Shown: positions 55,090-64,000 of the stretch, piece by piece | Numbering within the stretch: position 1 is the first letter of the stretch | How the letters are laid out: every line of letters begins with the position of its first letter | Source: Malaya genurostris | Lineage: Eukaryota; Arthropoda; Insecta; Diptera; Culicidae | DNA length: 64,000 nt | Assembly: GCF_030247185.1 (NCBI RefSeq) | Contig: NC_080571.1 | Span: forward strand, 164,706,352 to 164,770,351 | Direction: 5' to 3' | Program-made: the position numbers and the translations under genes | The notes under the pieces: generated by a model | Told to the model about the DNA's origin: nothing | What the model saw: the letters and a program-made list of their open reading frames with translations, nothing else | Database searches by the model: none

Positions 55090-55870
55090 TGATTTAAACT
55101 ACTTACAGCAATAAATGCTGGAAGAATATAACACCCATATACCATTCGAATCAGTTAGTCGAGATCAGCAAATGCGTGTGTGATCAATTATTTCACTCAA
55201 TTTTCTCGGAGATGATTCAACCGTTTTCTACAAACTCAGATTCATATGAAAAGTCATATGCTCTCAAACTAGGTTCCTGAATTCCGTTTGGATCCGACTT
55301 CTGGTTCCGGAACTACAGGATGATATGTGAAACGAAATTAAAACAGTGTTAAGATTTAACTGATTTCGGCTACACCGATTTTCGATTTCCGGTTCCAGTA
55401 TCGAATCGTTTCTCAAAGCGTAAACGTTTTCTCAAAGAAAGGCCAAATCGAATTTCAAAAACAAAAATGCAAAATAAAGGAGTTATGGTCCCATACAACA
55501 TTAATGAATTTTATCCGATTCTGGAATTACAGGGTGATGAGTTTTCAAAATTCATACCGATATAGAAGATGACAATCCAAAAAAGCTTCAAAGTTGGACT
55601 CAAAACTGTTGCAATTTATTCGTCATATTATTACATGGGAACACGAATCGGTTATGCTAGTTCCTAAATACCAGTTTTGGTAGTCCCTTAAATAACTTTA
55701 AACTCTAAAGTGAAACTTATTTCGACATCATGAAATTCAATCGATTATTACACGTTTAGATTAAAATTCGATTCGATTCGTGAATAGAACTTTAAATTGC
55801 CGCTTGAAACGACGATCATTAAAATAATAATCTCACTGCTAGGTGGATTACGCACGTTTTTTGTTAACAC
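55090..55870 (-). repeat. Repeat family B, inverted copy
   Basis: Reverse-complement of family B phrases: TATACCATTCGAATCAGTTAG near 55137, CTCGGAGATGATTCAACCG near 55205, GGATCCGACTTCTGGTTCCGG near 55291 and CACTGCTAGGTGGATTACGCA near 55832. These correspond to the sites described at 43853-44700. Non-coding. Confidence 0.65.
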
Positions 55871-55899
55871 GTTCTCAAAATAAAGGATAACTGGGGTAG

Positions 55900-56390
55900 A
55901 CAACACTACGCTAGAGCATTATTTAATTCTGGATCGCAAGCCAATTTGATATCGGAGAATCTATGTCAATTACTCAAGTTACCAAGACGAAGGAAAAGGG
56001 TAAATATTAGCGGTATTGGTGGTTCTAGAAAAAATACAGCCCATGAGGTTTCTGCTGGACTCTCATCGCGGGTTCAAAACTTTCCGTTGCCAATAACATT
56101 CCTGGTCTACCTCGCTTCCATTGGAAAATTGAAAGCCTCCAAGCGGCATGGAACTCGCTGTTTCTGGATTTTACGTTGCAGGACCGATCGATATGGTGCT
56201 CGGTCTCAGCACTTCTACGATTTCCATCTTCTCTATTATGGCCGGATACAGGTTCGCAAACTTTATGATCACTTACTTGTGTTTGTCAATACGGTCTTCA
56301 GCTGGGTCGCTGCTGGAGAGTCGAAATGGTCGTCTGGTAATCATTCATTAGCTGTCATTAGCTTGATAAGGCTATCGAGAAGTTTTGGAC
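55900..56390 (+). pseudogene. BEL aspartic protease
   Basis: The readable start is ARALFNSGSQANLISENLCQ; the active-site triad reads N-S-G, so the catalytic Asp has become Asn (AAT at about 55927). The core continues with a GIGGSRKNTAHEVSAGLSSR block and, across two frame changes, PIDMVLG and SQHFYDFHLLYYGRIQV, the family's PIDML.GA..F motif. The end VFVNTVFSWVAAGES matches the usual TVFGWV..G. Without the Asp it could not cleave. Confidence 0.8.
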
Positions 56391-57000
56391 AATCGAGGAG
56401 TTATCCTAGAATCCGCTACGATCGCAAGAAGAGAAGGATTGCGAAGAACACTTTCAAAGAACGATCACACGCGATGGAACGGGACGCTATACAGCGCAAT
56501 ATCCAAAACGGAAATACATCGAATTCCTGCAGGAATATGTAGATTTGGGGCATATGCATCATATCGGAACGATAGATTCCACTTTGGACGAAGAATTGAC
56601 AGCTTACTACTTAACTCATCATCCGGTGTTCGAAGAGTCTAGCTCAACGACGAAGATACGGGTAGTGTTCGATGGATCAACGAAAACAACTACCAACATA
56701 TCTCTTAACGATGCTTTACTCACCTGCTCAAGCTCTTGGTGAGCGCTCCATATTGCACTTTGACTCGGAAGTAAAGTTAAAAACTCTCGGTGTGGTATGG
56801 AAGACGGATACGGACCAGTTGTGCATTGAAGTACGAATAACGGAATTAGACGATAATTGGACGAAGAGGAAAATATTTTCGGTCATTGCGCAACTGTACG
56901 ACCCACTCGGAATAGTTTCTCCGGTTATTTCTGGCGCGAAGGTCAGAATGCAACACCTTTGGTTAGTTAACGTTGACTGGGACGAACCTGTCCCACAATA
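56391..57000 (+). pseudogene. BEL reverse transcriptase, palm deleted
   Basis: RT begins across shifts (EKFWTIEELS, then CEEHFQRTITRDGTGRYTAQ) and is clear in YLTHHPVFEESSSTTKIRVV and FDGSTKTTTNISLNDALL. At about 56722 the sequence jumps to HFDSEVKLKTLGVVWKTDTD and IFSVIAQLYDPLGIVSPVIS, which normally lie after the YxDD strand. The catalytic box is therefore gone. The minus-strand BEL at 4501-7262 has a similar but separate loss. Confidence 0.8.
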
Positions 57001-58800
57001 AATCAAAGCTAAGTGGAAGGAATTTCTTGCCCACATCCTCCTATTGAAACAAAACAAGGTCCCCCGATATCTATTTGTCCAGGAAAACTGCACAATTCAA
57101 TTTCATATCTTTTGCGACCCTTCAGATGTCGTCTATGGTGCACTATACAAGCGCGGTCGATCAACAAAGATGCTCAGATTCGAATCCAGCTCAAAGCAGC
57201 TGCCTTATTAGTAGCCAGGCTCTATGCACGTGTCTCAATCGCGCTTGGAATAGAGGGAATTTGTTGTTGGTTCTAGTCGGATTCTACTGTCACGCTGCCT
57301 TGGAATGCTGCTCCTCCAAATATTTGGGAAACGTTCGTGGGTAATTGTACATCGGAAATACAACTGCTGACACATGGACACACGTGGTAACATGTAAAGG
57401 GAACGGATAACCCGGCGGTTCAAGTGTCGCGTGGTATGCTACCAAAAGACTTCATTGCCGAAGACCTTCTGGAACGAAGAAAAGCAGTAATGCTAGTAAG
57501 TTCTATAGTGAAACATAACCCACAAATTACTCGGTTCTCTTCTTTCTGGCATCTGGTGCGCATTACTGCTTATCTTCTTCGATTCATTAATCGCTGCCGT
57601 TCAAAAAATCGCCACTACGAAACATTTCTCTCTACCGTGGAGCTGCAAGAGGCAAAGGGAACATTAGTGAAATTAGCGCAGCAAGAAGCATTCGCAGAAT
57701 AATTGAATCAGTTGAAGCAAAAACGTTCGGTGCCCTCAAAATCTCCATTAAAACATCAACGGCCTTTCTTGGATGACAATGACATTATACGTGTTGGTGA
57801 CCGGATGAATTTTTCTAATGAGACCTACCAAACAAAGCACCCTATAGCTCTTCCAAATAAACACTCGCTATCTCGTATCATAACCAACCATTTTCGCACC
57901 CTATGTTTACATTCCGGCCCCCGAATGACTCTGGCAACCATGTGTCGAGAATTCTGGCCGAGACGAGGAAAACCATTTGCCAATCATGTATGTCGCAAAT
58001 GCATAGAGTGGTTTCGGCATAACCCTGTCCCTGTAATCCAACCTCAAGGCCAGCTTTCCAAGGCGTACTTTTCCCAGTCGACCATTGTCAACCACCGGGT
58101 TCGATTATTGCGGCCCGTTATATTTGAAACCTGTTCATCGACGCGCGGCCCCACAAAAGGTTTTCATTGCTGTATTTGTATGTTTCGCTACTAAGGCTAC
58201 TAATCTAGAACTTATATGCGATTTGTCAACAGATGCGTTTATCGCTGCACTCCGAAAGTTCATTGCTTGACGCGGCTTACCTACGGAAATACATTCAGAT
58301 AATGGCACAAATTTTAAAGGAGCTAAAACAGTGCTAACTAAAATGCATAAAATGTTCACTTCGAAACAAAACAAAGAAGCAATCATAAATGAATGCAACA
58401 GATGCGGAATCGTGTGGCGTTTCATTCCGCCACGAGCACCAAACTTCAGCGGCCTTTGGGAAGCGGCTGTCAAAACAACAAAAACCTCTCTGGTCAAAAT
58501 AATCGGTTGCCGTCAACTTTCATATGAGGATATGGTAACGATCCTCTACCAGATTGAGGCAAACATGAATACTTGCCCATTAACGCCTCTGTCAGATGAC
58601 CCGAGCGATTTGGACGTTCTTACTCTCAGACACTTTCTAACTGGTGTCGCACTTTTGCAACTTCCTGATCCCGACTATACTGAAGTGCCAACAAGTCGAT
58701 TAAGGCACTACCAACAGTTACAACTGATTCAAAATCACTGGCAGCGTTGGAGGGAAGAATATCTTACCGAAATCATTTAGCAGTGTCAAAAATCCTGTTC
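57001..58800 (+). pseudogene. BEL RNase H remnant and integrase
   Basis: RNase H is fragmentary (FCDPSDVVYGALY near 57115). Integrase follows: 57424-57702 is the N-terminal helical region (SRFSSFWHLVRITAYLLRF-like), and 57703-58194 has RPFLDDNDIIRVGDRM, TKHPIALPNKHSLSRIITNH and CRKCIEWFRHNP. The core shows FDYCGPLYLKPVHRR (first Asp), IHSDNGTNFKGA (second Asp) and FSGLWEAAVKTTK (Glu). The C-terminal block LRHFLTGVALLQLPDPDYTE ends near 58780. Stops at 57700, 58267 and 58778 interrupt it. Confidence 0.85.
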
Positions 58801-59312
58801 TCCGGCAGATATACACGTTGGCCAAATGGTATTACTGCAAGAAGATGGAAAAGCATCAGTTGCATGACCACTAGCAAGGATCACAACAGTGCAACCTGGT
58901 AACAATAGCATCATTTGAGCTGCAACAGTTAAAACTAAAAGTGGAACTTACATACGACCGATTCGCAGATTGTTTCCACTTCCATTCGATCTGCAGCTAG
59001 CAGCACAACCGGATCAACAAGCAGAAACTGAAAAGGAAGAAAAGCATTTTAAAAAAATTAAAGACTTACCTGTTGTTTATAAATCCAATGAATGTAAATT
59101 CGACTTAGCCTTAGAATATTACGTATTTATATGTGTCAGTTTGGTGCGATACGCTTTGTGCGATGATACGTGCAATGCATGTGGTTGAAACTTAGCGCAC
59201 TTTATTTTGGCACTAAATTTAACTTTAATGGTCGTTCATACCAAACACCTCACAAAACTTCAATTTAGGATGAGTTGTGATTATCCCATACTCCTGAAAA
59301 TTTTATCTTTTA

Positions 59313-59368
59313 CAGGGTAAATTATGAAAAGGCGCCGTTTAGTGAAGTAAGTCGTATTCACGACAAAA
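59313..59368 (+). repeat. Repeat family A, terminal fragment
   Basis: AGGGTAAATTATGAAAAGGC followed by AAGTCGTATTCACGACAAAA, the family A right end. Only this end was recognised here. Confidence 0.75.
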
Positions 59369-59479
59369 GTGGTAACCTTCTCACGAATGAATATGAGTTG
59401 ATAGGTGGTGGCAGGGCAATGATGAGCATCGGTATGGTGTCCAGACAATATACACAGCATGATATAGGAAACAATCTGG

Positions 59480-59800
59480 ATGCAGACATAGCCGAAAATG
59501 GATTCCCAGCTCCTGATCTATCGGAGATAAGTGAAGAGATCAATAAGTCGAGGAACACCAAAGCCGCTTGCTAAACCAATTTCCAAGCGAGCTGCTCAAT
59601 CATGAACTAAACTAAACTAAACTGACTAAACACTGCAGTCATATGAGTAAGAAGGAGGAGGTTCTATCGCATGGATGGATGGAAGAAGTGATATGTCCCA
59701 TCTAAATAGAGGTGATAAGCTTGACTGTTGCTACTACCGCGCAATCACATTGCTCAACGCCGTCTACATAGTACCCTCTCAAATCCTTTGCCGTGGTTTA
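59480..59800 (+). pseudogene. Small RTE-like RT remnant
   Basis: Translation in plus frames gives GFPAPDLSEISEEINKSRNT and, after stops, WMEEVICPI then GDKLDCCYYRAITLLNAVY. These match WKEGVITPIYKKGDKLDCAN and YRAITVSNAAYKVLSQIL in the RTE-like element at 61575-63071 of this window. It is an old fragment of the early RT region with at least two frame breaks. Confidence 0.65.
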
Positions 59801-60639
59801 CCCCAGTTTAAAGCTATGGTTTATTGGTTTAAAGATATGGAAGGGTAGACTTAAAGCTAGGGAAGGGTAAGACCGAAACTAAGTGTGACAAGTACTCCCG
59901 AAGTTTCGTGAAAACAACGTCGGGAAAAACGATTGATAGAGTGATGTGCTGCTTTGGCTGGTCGGCTTCCCGTGGAAGTTAACCATAAATGTCGTCTTCC
60001 CTTCCTGAGCAGGTAAGAAAGCCGTGTAGTGTAGGTTGCGGTTCCCAACTGGCTGTTAATAACGCTACGGTCCACCTATCCCGGTGGTATAAGTGCACTA
60101 GACAGGTAAGCCGTGTGGCATCAGGCGTGATTATTTTCAACCAAGAATTGATCCACTGGTTTCCTGTTCCATGTCATTAAATATATCAATATATCAAATA
60201 TAGGAGCTGGCAAGTCAAGGTGTATTTCCATATCGATGATTGAATGGCTACAGGAGCTTAAATAATGCAGTCGTGAACGAAATATCTTGGGCTTTTCCTT
60301 TACTGTGTTAAGCGAAGCTCTGGCACAGTAGATGATATCGTTCTTCGCAACTCTTAGGATTTAGATAATTGAAACATAAAAATAATTCTTCCATGGCTCG
60401 CTATAGGCGATTATAAGCCAATATAGTTGGTTTCTTCTATTTGTTTTATTATAAATGCTGGAGGGTCCTGCGTGTGCATTACTTTAATTGATAATGTTTG
60501 GAAAAGTACAAATCTACTTCCAGTATAATCGTACAGAAAGTATTAATCTATCCAGATTTCTTCATGAAGGTAGGGCTTTTATGGCTTTGATTCAGGAACC
60601 ATAAAGGGAAAATTCATTTTGGAAAAATTTTGAACAAAT
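59801..60639. other. No gene recognised
   Basis: Mixed-composition sequence. The part around 59880-60110 is less AT-rich than its surroundings but has no recognisable protein or RNA feature. Confidence 0.35.
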
Positions 60640-61020
60640 TTAACTCTCTGATCTGATAGATTTCTGCATGTGTTAGTAAATTGACTCATCTCCGATGAGA
60701 ACGAACCTTTATTACCTGATCACTTGTGCATAGTTTTTGATTATTTGAAATTAAAATTTGACATTGTCACATATCAAAATCCCAAATTAAACTGGGACCT
60801 CTATAAAGAGGGCTTGGGGACCCCAATTGACATGGAAAAAGTTGTCGACGAGACAAACTCACTCATAGTTGAAGCATATGGAGAGGCTTGTCCACTTCGG
60901 ATTGTGCTAGCTAGTAGAGGAACTCCTTGGTGGGATTCTGAGCTAGATATACTATGAAAACTATGCAGGAACGTTATTTAGGCTTTGGTACCTCAAGTTT
61001 ACCAGTTTGCGCTAGAGTGC
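60640..61020 (+). pseudogene. Non-LTR endonuclease/RT linker fragment
   Basis: The frame 60724-60957 has SDH-like LPDHLCIVF just upstream of it, then NWDLYKEGL, AYGEACPLR and TPWWDSELDIL. That succession (SDH end of the endonuclease, W-x-x-F/Y, A-x-x-x-x-CP, WW-x-x-EL) is the linker found between endonuclease and RT in Jockey/Loa/I-type elements. Nothing of the RT follows, and repeat family A begins at 61031. Confidence 0.65.
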
Positions 61021-61030
61021 ACACGATAGT

Positions 61031-61347
61031 TTTTGTCGTGAATACGACTTACTTTACTATGGGGCGCCTTTTCAAAATGTACCCTCTGAGAGAGTGATAA
61101 GTTTTTGATCGTGATAACTCTCTTGTTGTATCTAACGAATCAACATAATTTTTGCTACATGCCATCGGAAATATGATCACAATTTTATGATAAAATTTTC
61201 AGTTGTGTGACATTATCTCAAATAATTAGAAAATTAAACTTTTCTGAAATGTTTGTTATAAATGAGTATCGAGAAAAATAATTCATAAGGCGCGTTTACC
61301 ATTCTCGTATTTTTAAAGCGCACAGCTCAGTGATCTGTGAAAGGATT
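61031..61347 (-). repeat. Repeat family A, inverted partial copy
   Basis: Reverse complement of 20545-20859 over its whole length, with TTTTGTCGTGAATACGACTT at the left, CTCTGAGAGAGTGATAAG near 61083 and CAGTGATCTGTGAAAGG at the right. It ends next to an (AT)n run that marks the 3' end of the RTE-like element. Confidence 0.85.
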
Positions 61348-61377
61348 TATATATATATATTTCTGATAATACATCTT

Positions 61378-63119
61378 TTAAGATTTTATTTGATCAACAA
61401 TTCTTCTCCATGTAACTCGATCCATGGCTGCTTGCCTCCACCCACGTCGGCGCCCGATACTATCCAGGTTTCGCTCTACTTGGTCCAGCCACCGTGAACG
61501 CTGCGCTCCTCTTTGTCTTGTACCTGCCGGATTAGAGGTGAACACCAACTTGGTGGGGCTGTTGTCCGGCATTCTCACGACATGGCCAGCCCACCGTACC
61601 CTTCAGACTGGGCTACTTTCCGGATACTTGGCTCACCGTAGAGTTGCGCTAGTTCGTGGTTCATTCTTCTCCTCCACACTCCATTCTCCTGCACACCACC
61701 GAAGATCGTTCTCAGCACCCTCCTTTCGAAGACTTCGAGTGCTTGCAGGTCCCCCTCGAGCATTGTCCACGTTTCGTGCCCGTAGAGAACCACCGGTCTT
61801 ATCAGTGATTTGTACATGGTGCACTTCGTGCGGGGGTGAAGTTTCCTGGATCTCAATGTTTTGTGGAGTCCATAGTAGGCACGACTTCCGGATATAATGC
61901 GCCTCCTGATCTCCCGGCTGGTGTCGTTGTCCGCAGTCACCAGTGAGCCAAGATAGATGAACTCGTCAACCACCTCGAACTCGTCGCCGTCGATCGTAAT
62001 ACTGCTGCCCAGACGTTGCCTATCGCGTTCAGTTCCGCCAGCCAGCATGTACTTTGTCTTAGACACATTTATCCTCAGTCCTACTCGTGCCGCTTCGCGT
62101 TTTAGTCGGGTATACAGATCTGCTACCGTCTCCTTGTTTCTACCGATTATATCCACGTCATCAGCATAGCACACGAATTGTCCGGACTTCGTGAAAATCG
62201 TGCCCTGCATGTTGAACCGCGCTCTTCGCATAACTCCTTCAAGTGCGATGTTGAACAGCAGGCAGGACAACCCATCACCTTGTCTTAATCCCCTACGTGA
62301 TTCGAACGGTTCCGAGAAACCGCCCGCAATCTTGACACAACACTGTACACCATCCATCGTAGCCTTAATCAGTCTTGTCAGCTTCCCAGGGAAGCCGTTC
62401 TCGTCCATAATTTTCCATAGCTCTACACGGTCTACCGTGTCGTATGCGGCTTTGAAATCGATGAACAGATGATGTGTCGGGACCTGGTATTCACGGCATT
62501 TTTGGAGGATTTGCCGTATAGTGAAGATTTGGTCGTTTGTTGATCTGCCGTTGATGAACCCGGCCTGATAACTCCCGACAAATCCATTTACCAGTGGTGA
62601 TAGGCGCCGGACCAGGATCTGGGATAACACTTTGTAGGCGGCATTTGACACTGTGATTGCCCTGTAGTTTGCACAGTCCAATTTGTCACCTTTCTTGTAT
62701 ATCGGGGTGATGACCCCTTCCTTCCACTCCTCCGGTAGCTGTTCTCTGTCCCAGATCTCTTCGATTATTCGGTGCATGCATTCCGTCAGTTTCTCCGGTC
62801 CCCTTTTGAAGAGTTCTGCTCCTAGACCATCCTTACCAGTTGCTTTGTTGTTCTTGAGCTGTTGGATAGCCTCCTTGACCTCGTTCATAGTGGGCACTGG
62901 TACATCTCCGTCGGCTGCAACACTGACATAATCTTCCTCCTCCAACGCCTGATTGTCCGCCTGTGCACTATTCAGATGTTCATCGTAGTGCTGCCTCCAC
63001 CTTTCGATCACCTCACGTTCGTCCGTCAGGATGCCACCTTCCTTGTCTCTACACATTTCGGCTCGCGGCATGAAGCCGTTGCGAGAGTCATTCAGCTTCC
63101 TGTAGAACGCCCGTGTATC
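61378..63119 (-). pseudogene. RTE-like reverse transcriptase and C-terminal domain
   Basis: The 498-residue frame (63071-61575) carries KNNKATGKDGLGAELFK, GVITPIYKKGDKLDCANYRA, GFINGRSTNDQIFTIRQIL, LFIDFKAAYDTVDR, RRGLRQGDGLSCLLFNIALE and the intact YADD of FVCYADDVDII (residues about 300-310). The later region has the DEFIYLGSLVT and SLIRPVVLYGHETWTM motifs usual for this clade. A one-base shift near 61590 splits off the end (RWAGHVVRMPDNSPTKLVF, then RWLDQVERNLDSIGRRRGW), which closes at 61378. The frame is preceded by a stop TAG at 63120. Confidence 0.9.
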
Positions 63120-64000
63120 CTAAGAACGATACAGCATCTCCATCTCCTCTCTCTCCGACTCTTCCAGGTGGCGCTTTTTGTCCCGGAAAAAACGAGTTTG
63201 CTGCTTTCGTCTCTGTCGATACGATTCCACGTTCTGACGGGTGGCTTGACGCAACATCGCTGCGCGTGCTGCATTCTTCTCGTCCAATATCTCCTGGCAT
63301 TCGCCGTCGAACCATTCGTTCCATCGACTCCTTGGCATGTATCCCAGGACGCTCTCCGCAGCATTGCTGATGGCTGCTTTAGTTCTGGTCCAGCAGTCCT
63401 CCAGGGGAGCATCATTGAGCTCCTCCTCCGCTAGCAACGCTGCTTCGAGATGCCGCGCGTAGGTAGTCGCGACCTCGGTGTCCCTCAGTCGGTCCAGATT
63501 ATACCGCGGCGGGCGCCGGTACCGTACGTTATTCACAATTTATTTGGACGCAGCTTAACCATCACAAGGTAGTGGTCCGAGTCGATGTTAGCGCCCCGAT
63601 AGGTTCGTACGTCGATAATGTCCGAGAAATGCCGTCCATCAATCAGGACGTGATCGATTTGTGTCTCCGTTTGCATGGGTGATCTCCAGGTGTATCGGTG
63701 CAGGAGGCGGTGCTGGAAAAAGGTGCTTTTTATGGCCATGTTCTTGGAGGTGGCAAAGTCGATGAGTCTTAGGCCGTTCTCGTTCGTTTGCTGGTGGGCG
63801 CTGAACCTTCCAACCACCGGTCTGAACTCCACCTCCTGGCCAACCTGAGCATTGAAATCGCCGATGACGATCTTGATGTCATGTCTTGGGCAGCGATCGT
63901 ATTCACGTTCCAGCTGCGCGTAGAATTCGTCTTTGTCGTCATCGCTAATTCCGAGGTGGGGACTATGCACGTTAATTATGCTGATATTGAAGAACCTTCC
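63120..64000 (-). pseudogene. RTE-like endonuclease and connector, 5' end off window
   Basis: Minus-strand frame 63970-63533 has the endonuclease with IVIGDFNAQVG (GDFN intact), RYTWRSPMQTETQIDHVLID and SDHYLVMVKL (SDH intact). The connector (63536-63120) has RSRWNEWFDGECQEILDEKN and runs to YRS followed by TAG. The shift between these two frames near 63533 is small. The sequence leaves the window before the endonuclease start, so its N-terminus is not seen. Confidence 0.88.

Larger units (their letters stand above)
55880..59160 (+). mobile_element. BEL/Pao retrotransposon, plus strand, decayed
   Basis: Protease, RT start, connection and integrase are recognisable in BEL order. Gag is absent on the left. 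The RT palm is deleted near 56722, part of the RNase H region near 57230-57300 is lost, and frameshifts are numerous. It is a different family from the minus-strand BEL at 4501-7262 but shares the integrase start block. LTRs were not identified. Confidence 0.85.
61370..64000 (-). mobile_element. RTE-like non-LTR retrotransposon, runs off the window
   Basis: Endonuclease, connector, RT and C-terminal domain lie in order on the minus strand. Only one in-frame stop (63120-63122) and one frameshift (about 61590) were found over 2.6 kb, so it is the youngest-looking coding element here. The 3' end is near an (AT)n run at 61349-61360. GC is high. The 5' end is beyond 64000. Confidence 0.85.

Noticed and set aside
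61424..63434. Several plus-strand frames (up to 190 residues) over the RTE-like element
   Set aside because: They are antisense to a 498-residue RT with all motifs; the GC-rich composition keeps opposite frames open.
1..64000. CRISPR arrays, bacterial operons, phage modules, rRNA genes
   Set aside because: No short regularly spaced repeats with unique spacers, no prokaryotic gene order and no rRNA-like conserved stretches were seen. The tandem arrays have long units and no spacers.

Overview
The window looks like insect nuclear DNA, most probably from a culicine (Aedes-type) mosquito. This is an inference from the AT-rich non-coding sequence, the range of retrotransposon classes (non-LTR, BEL/Pao, Ty3/gypsy, Ty1/copia, Penelope-like), short MITE-like elements, and the interspersed repeat families with their characteristic ends. 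There are no operons, ribosome-binding sites or other prokaryotic signals. Nearly all long reading frames are broken mobile-element genes; only two short stretches look host-derived.

Layout. 1-4500: two non-LTR remnants, each ending in a TAAA-repeat tail. 4501-7262 (minus): a BEL/Pao element with a PHD finger in gag and a large internal pol deletion, followed by a 100-bp tandem array of twin hairpins (7279-7810). 8334-9272: non-LTR reverse transcriptase (RT) remnant, cut off by a minus-strand Ty3/gypsy element (9273-16061) with long unequal LTRs and an inverted gag block. 16062-18726: a second minus-strand Ty3/gypsy element with gag, protease, most of RT and a 224-bp LTR. 19095-20859: repeat family A with a 559-bp tandem duplication. 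21517-21945: a MITE. 22790-27370 (minus): an R1-clade non-LTR element with ~200-bp tandem repeats in its 3' UTR.

28020-28428 (minus) encodes part of a TFIIIC subunit 5 (GTF3C5) homologue with one frameshift. 28757-30660 is a long-terminal-inverted-repeat element with a MITE inside. 31315-32160 (minus) is an unrecognised signal-peptide/transmembrane frame, possibly an envelope glycoprotein remnant. 32450-32608 (minus) is a clean 159-nt phase 0-0 exon coding for a PDZ domain, so the window probably lies partly in a large intron of a host gene on the minus strand. 34676-38733: 5'-truncated Ty1/copia element. 38978-42910: two Penelope-like copies arranged head to head and flanked by a 14-bp direct repeat. 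43853-48380: families A and B of short interspersed repeats. 48380-53927: an I-clade non-LTR element with RNase H, interrupted in ORF1. 53928-55033: a terminal-inverted-repeat element packed with TCGGCA motifs. 55880-59160: a plus-strand BEL/Pao element. 59480-61020: small non-LTR remnants. 61370-64000 (minus): an RTE-like non-LTR element running off the end, the best preserved gene here.

No working gene system was found. The pieces are linked by history (nesting, truncation, inversion) rather than by a pathway. The most unusual structures are the Penelope inverted composite, the twin-hairpin array, the rearranged Ty3/gypsy element, the possible envelope gene and the two host-derived coding pieces. 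All protein family calls were made by eye from motifs, without database searches.
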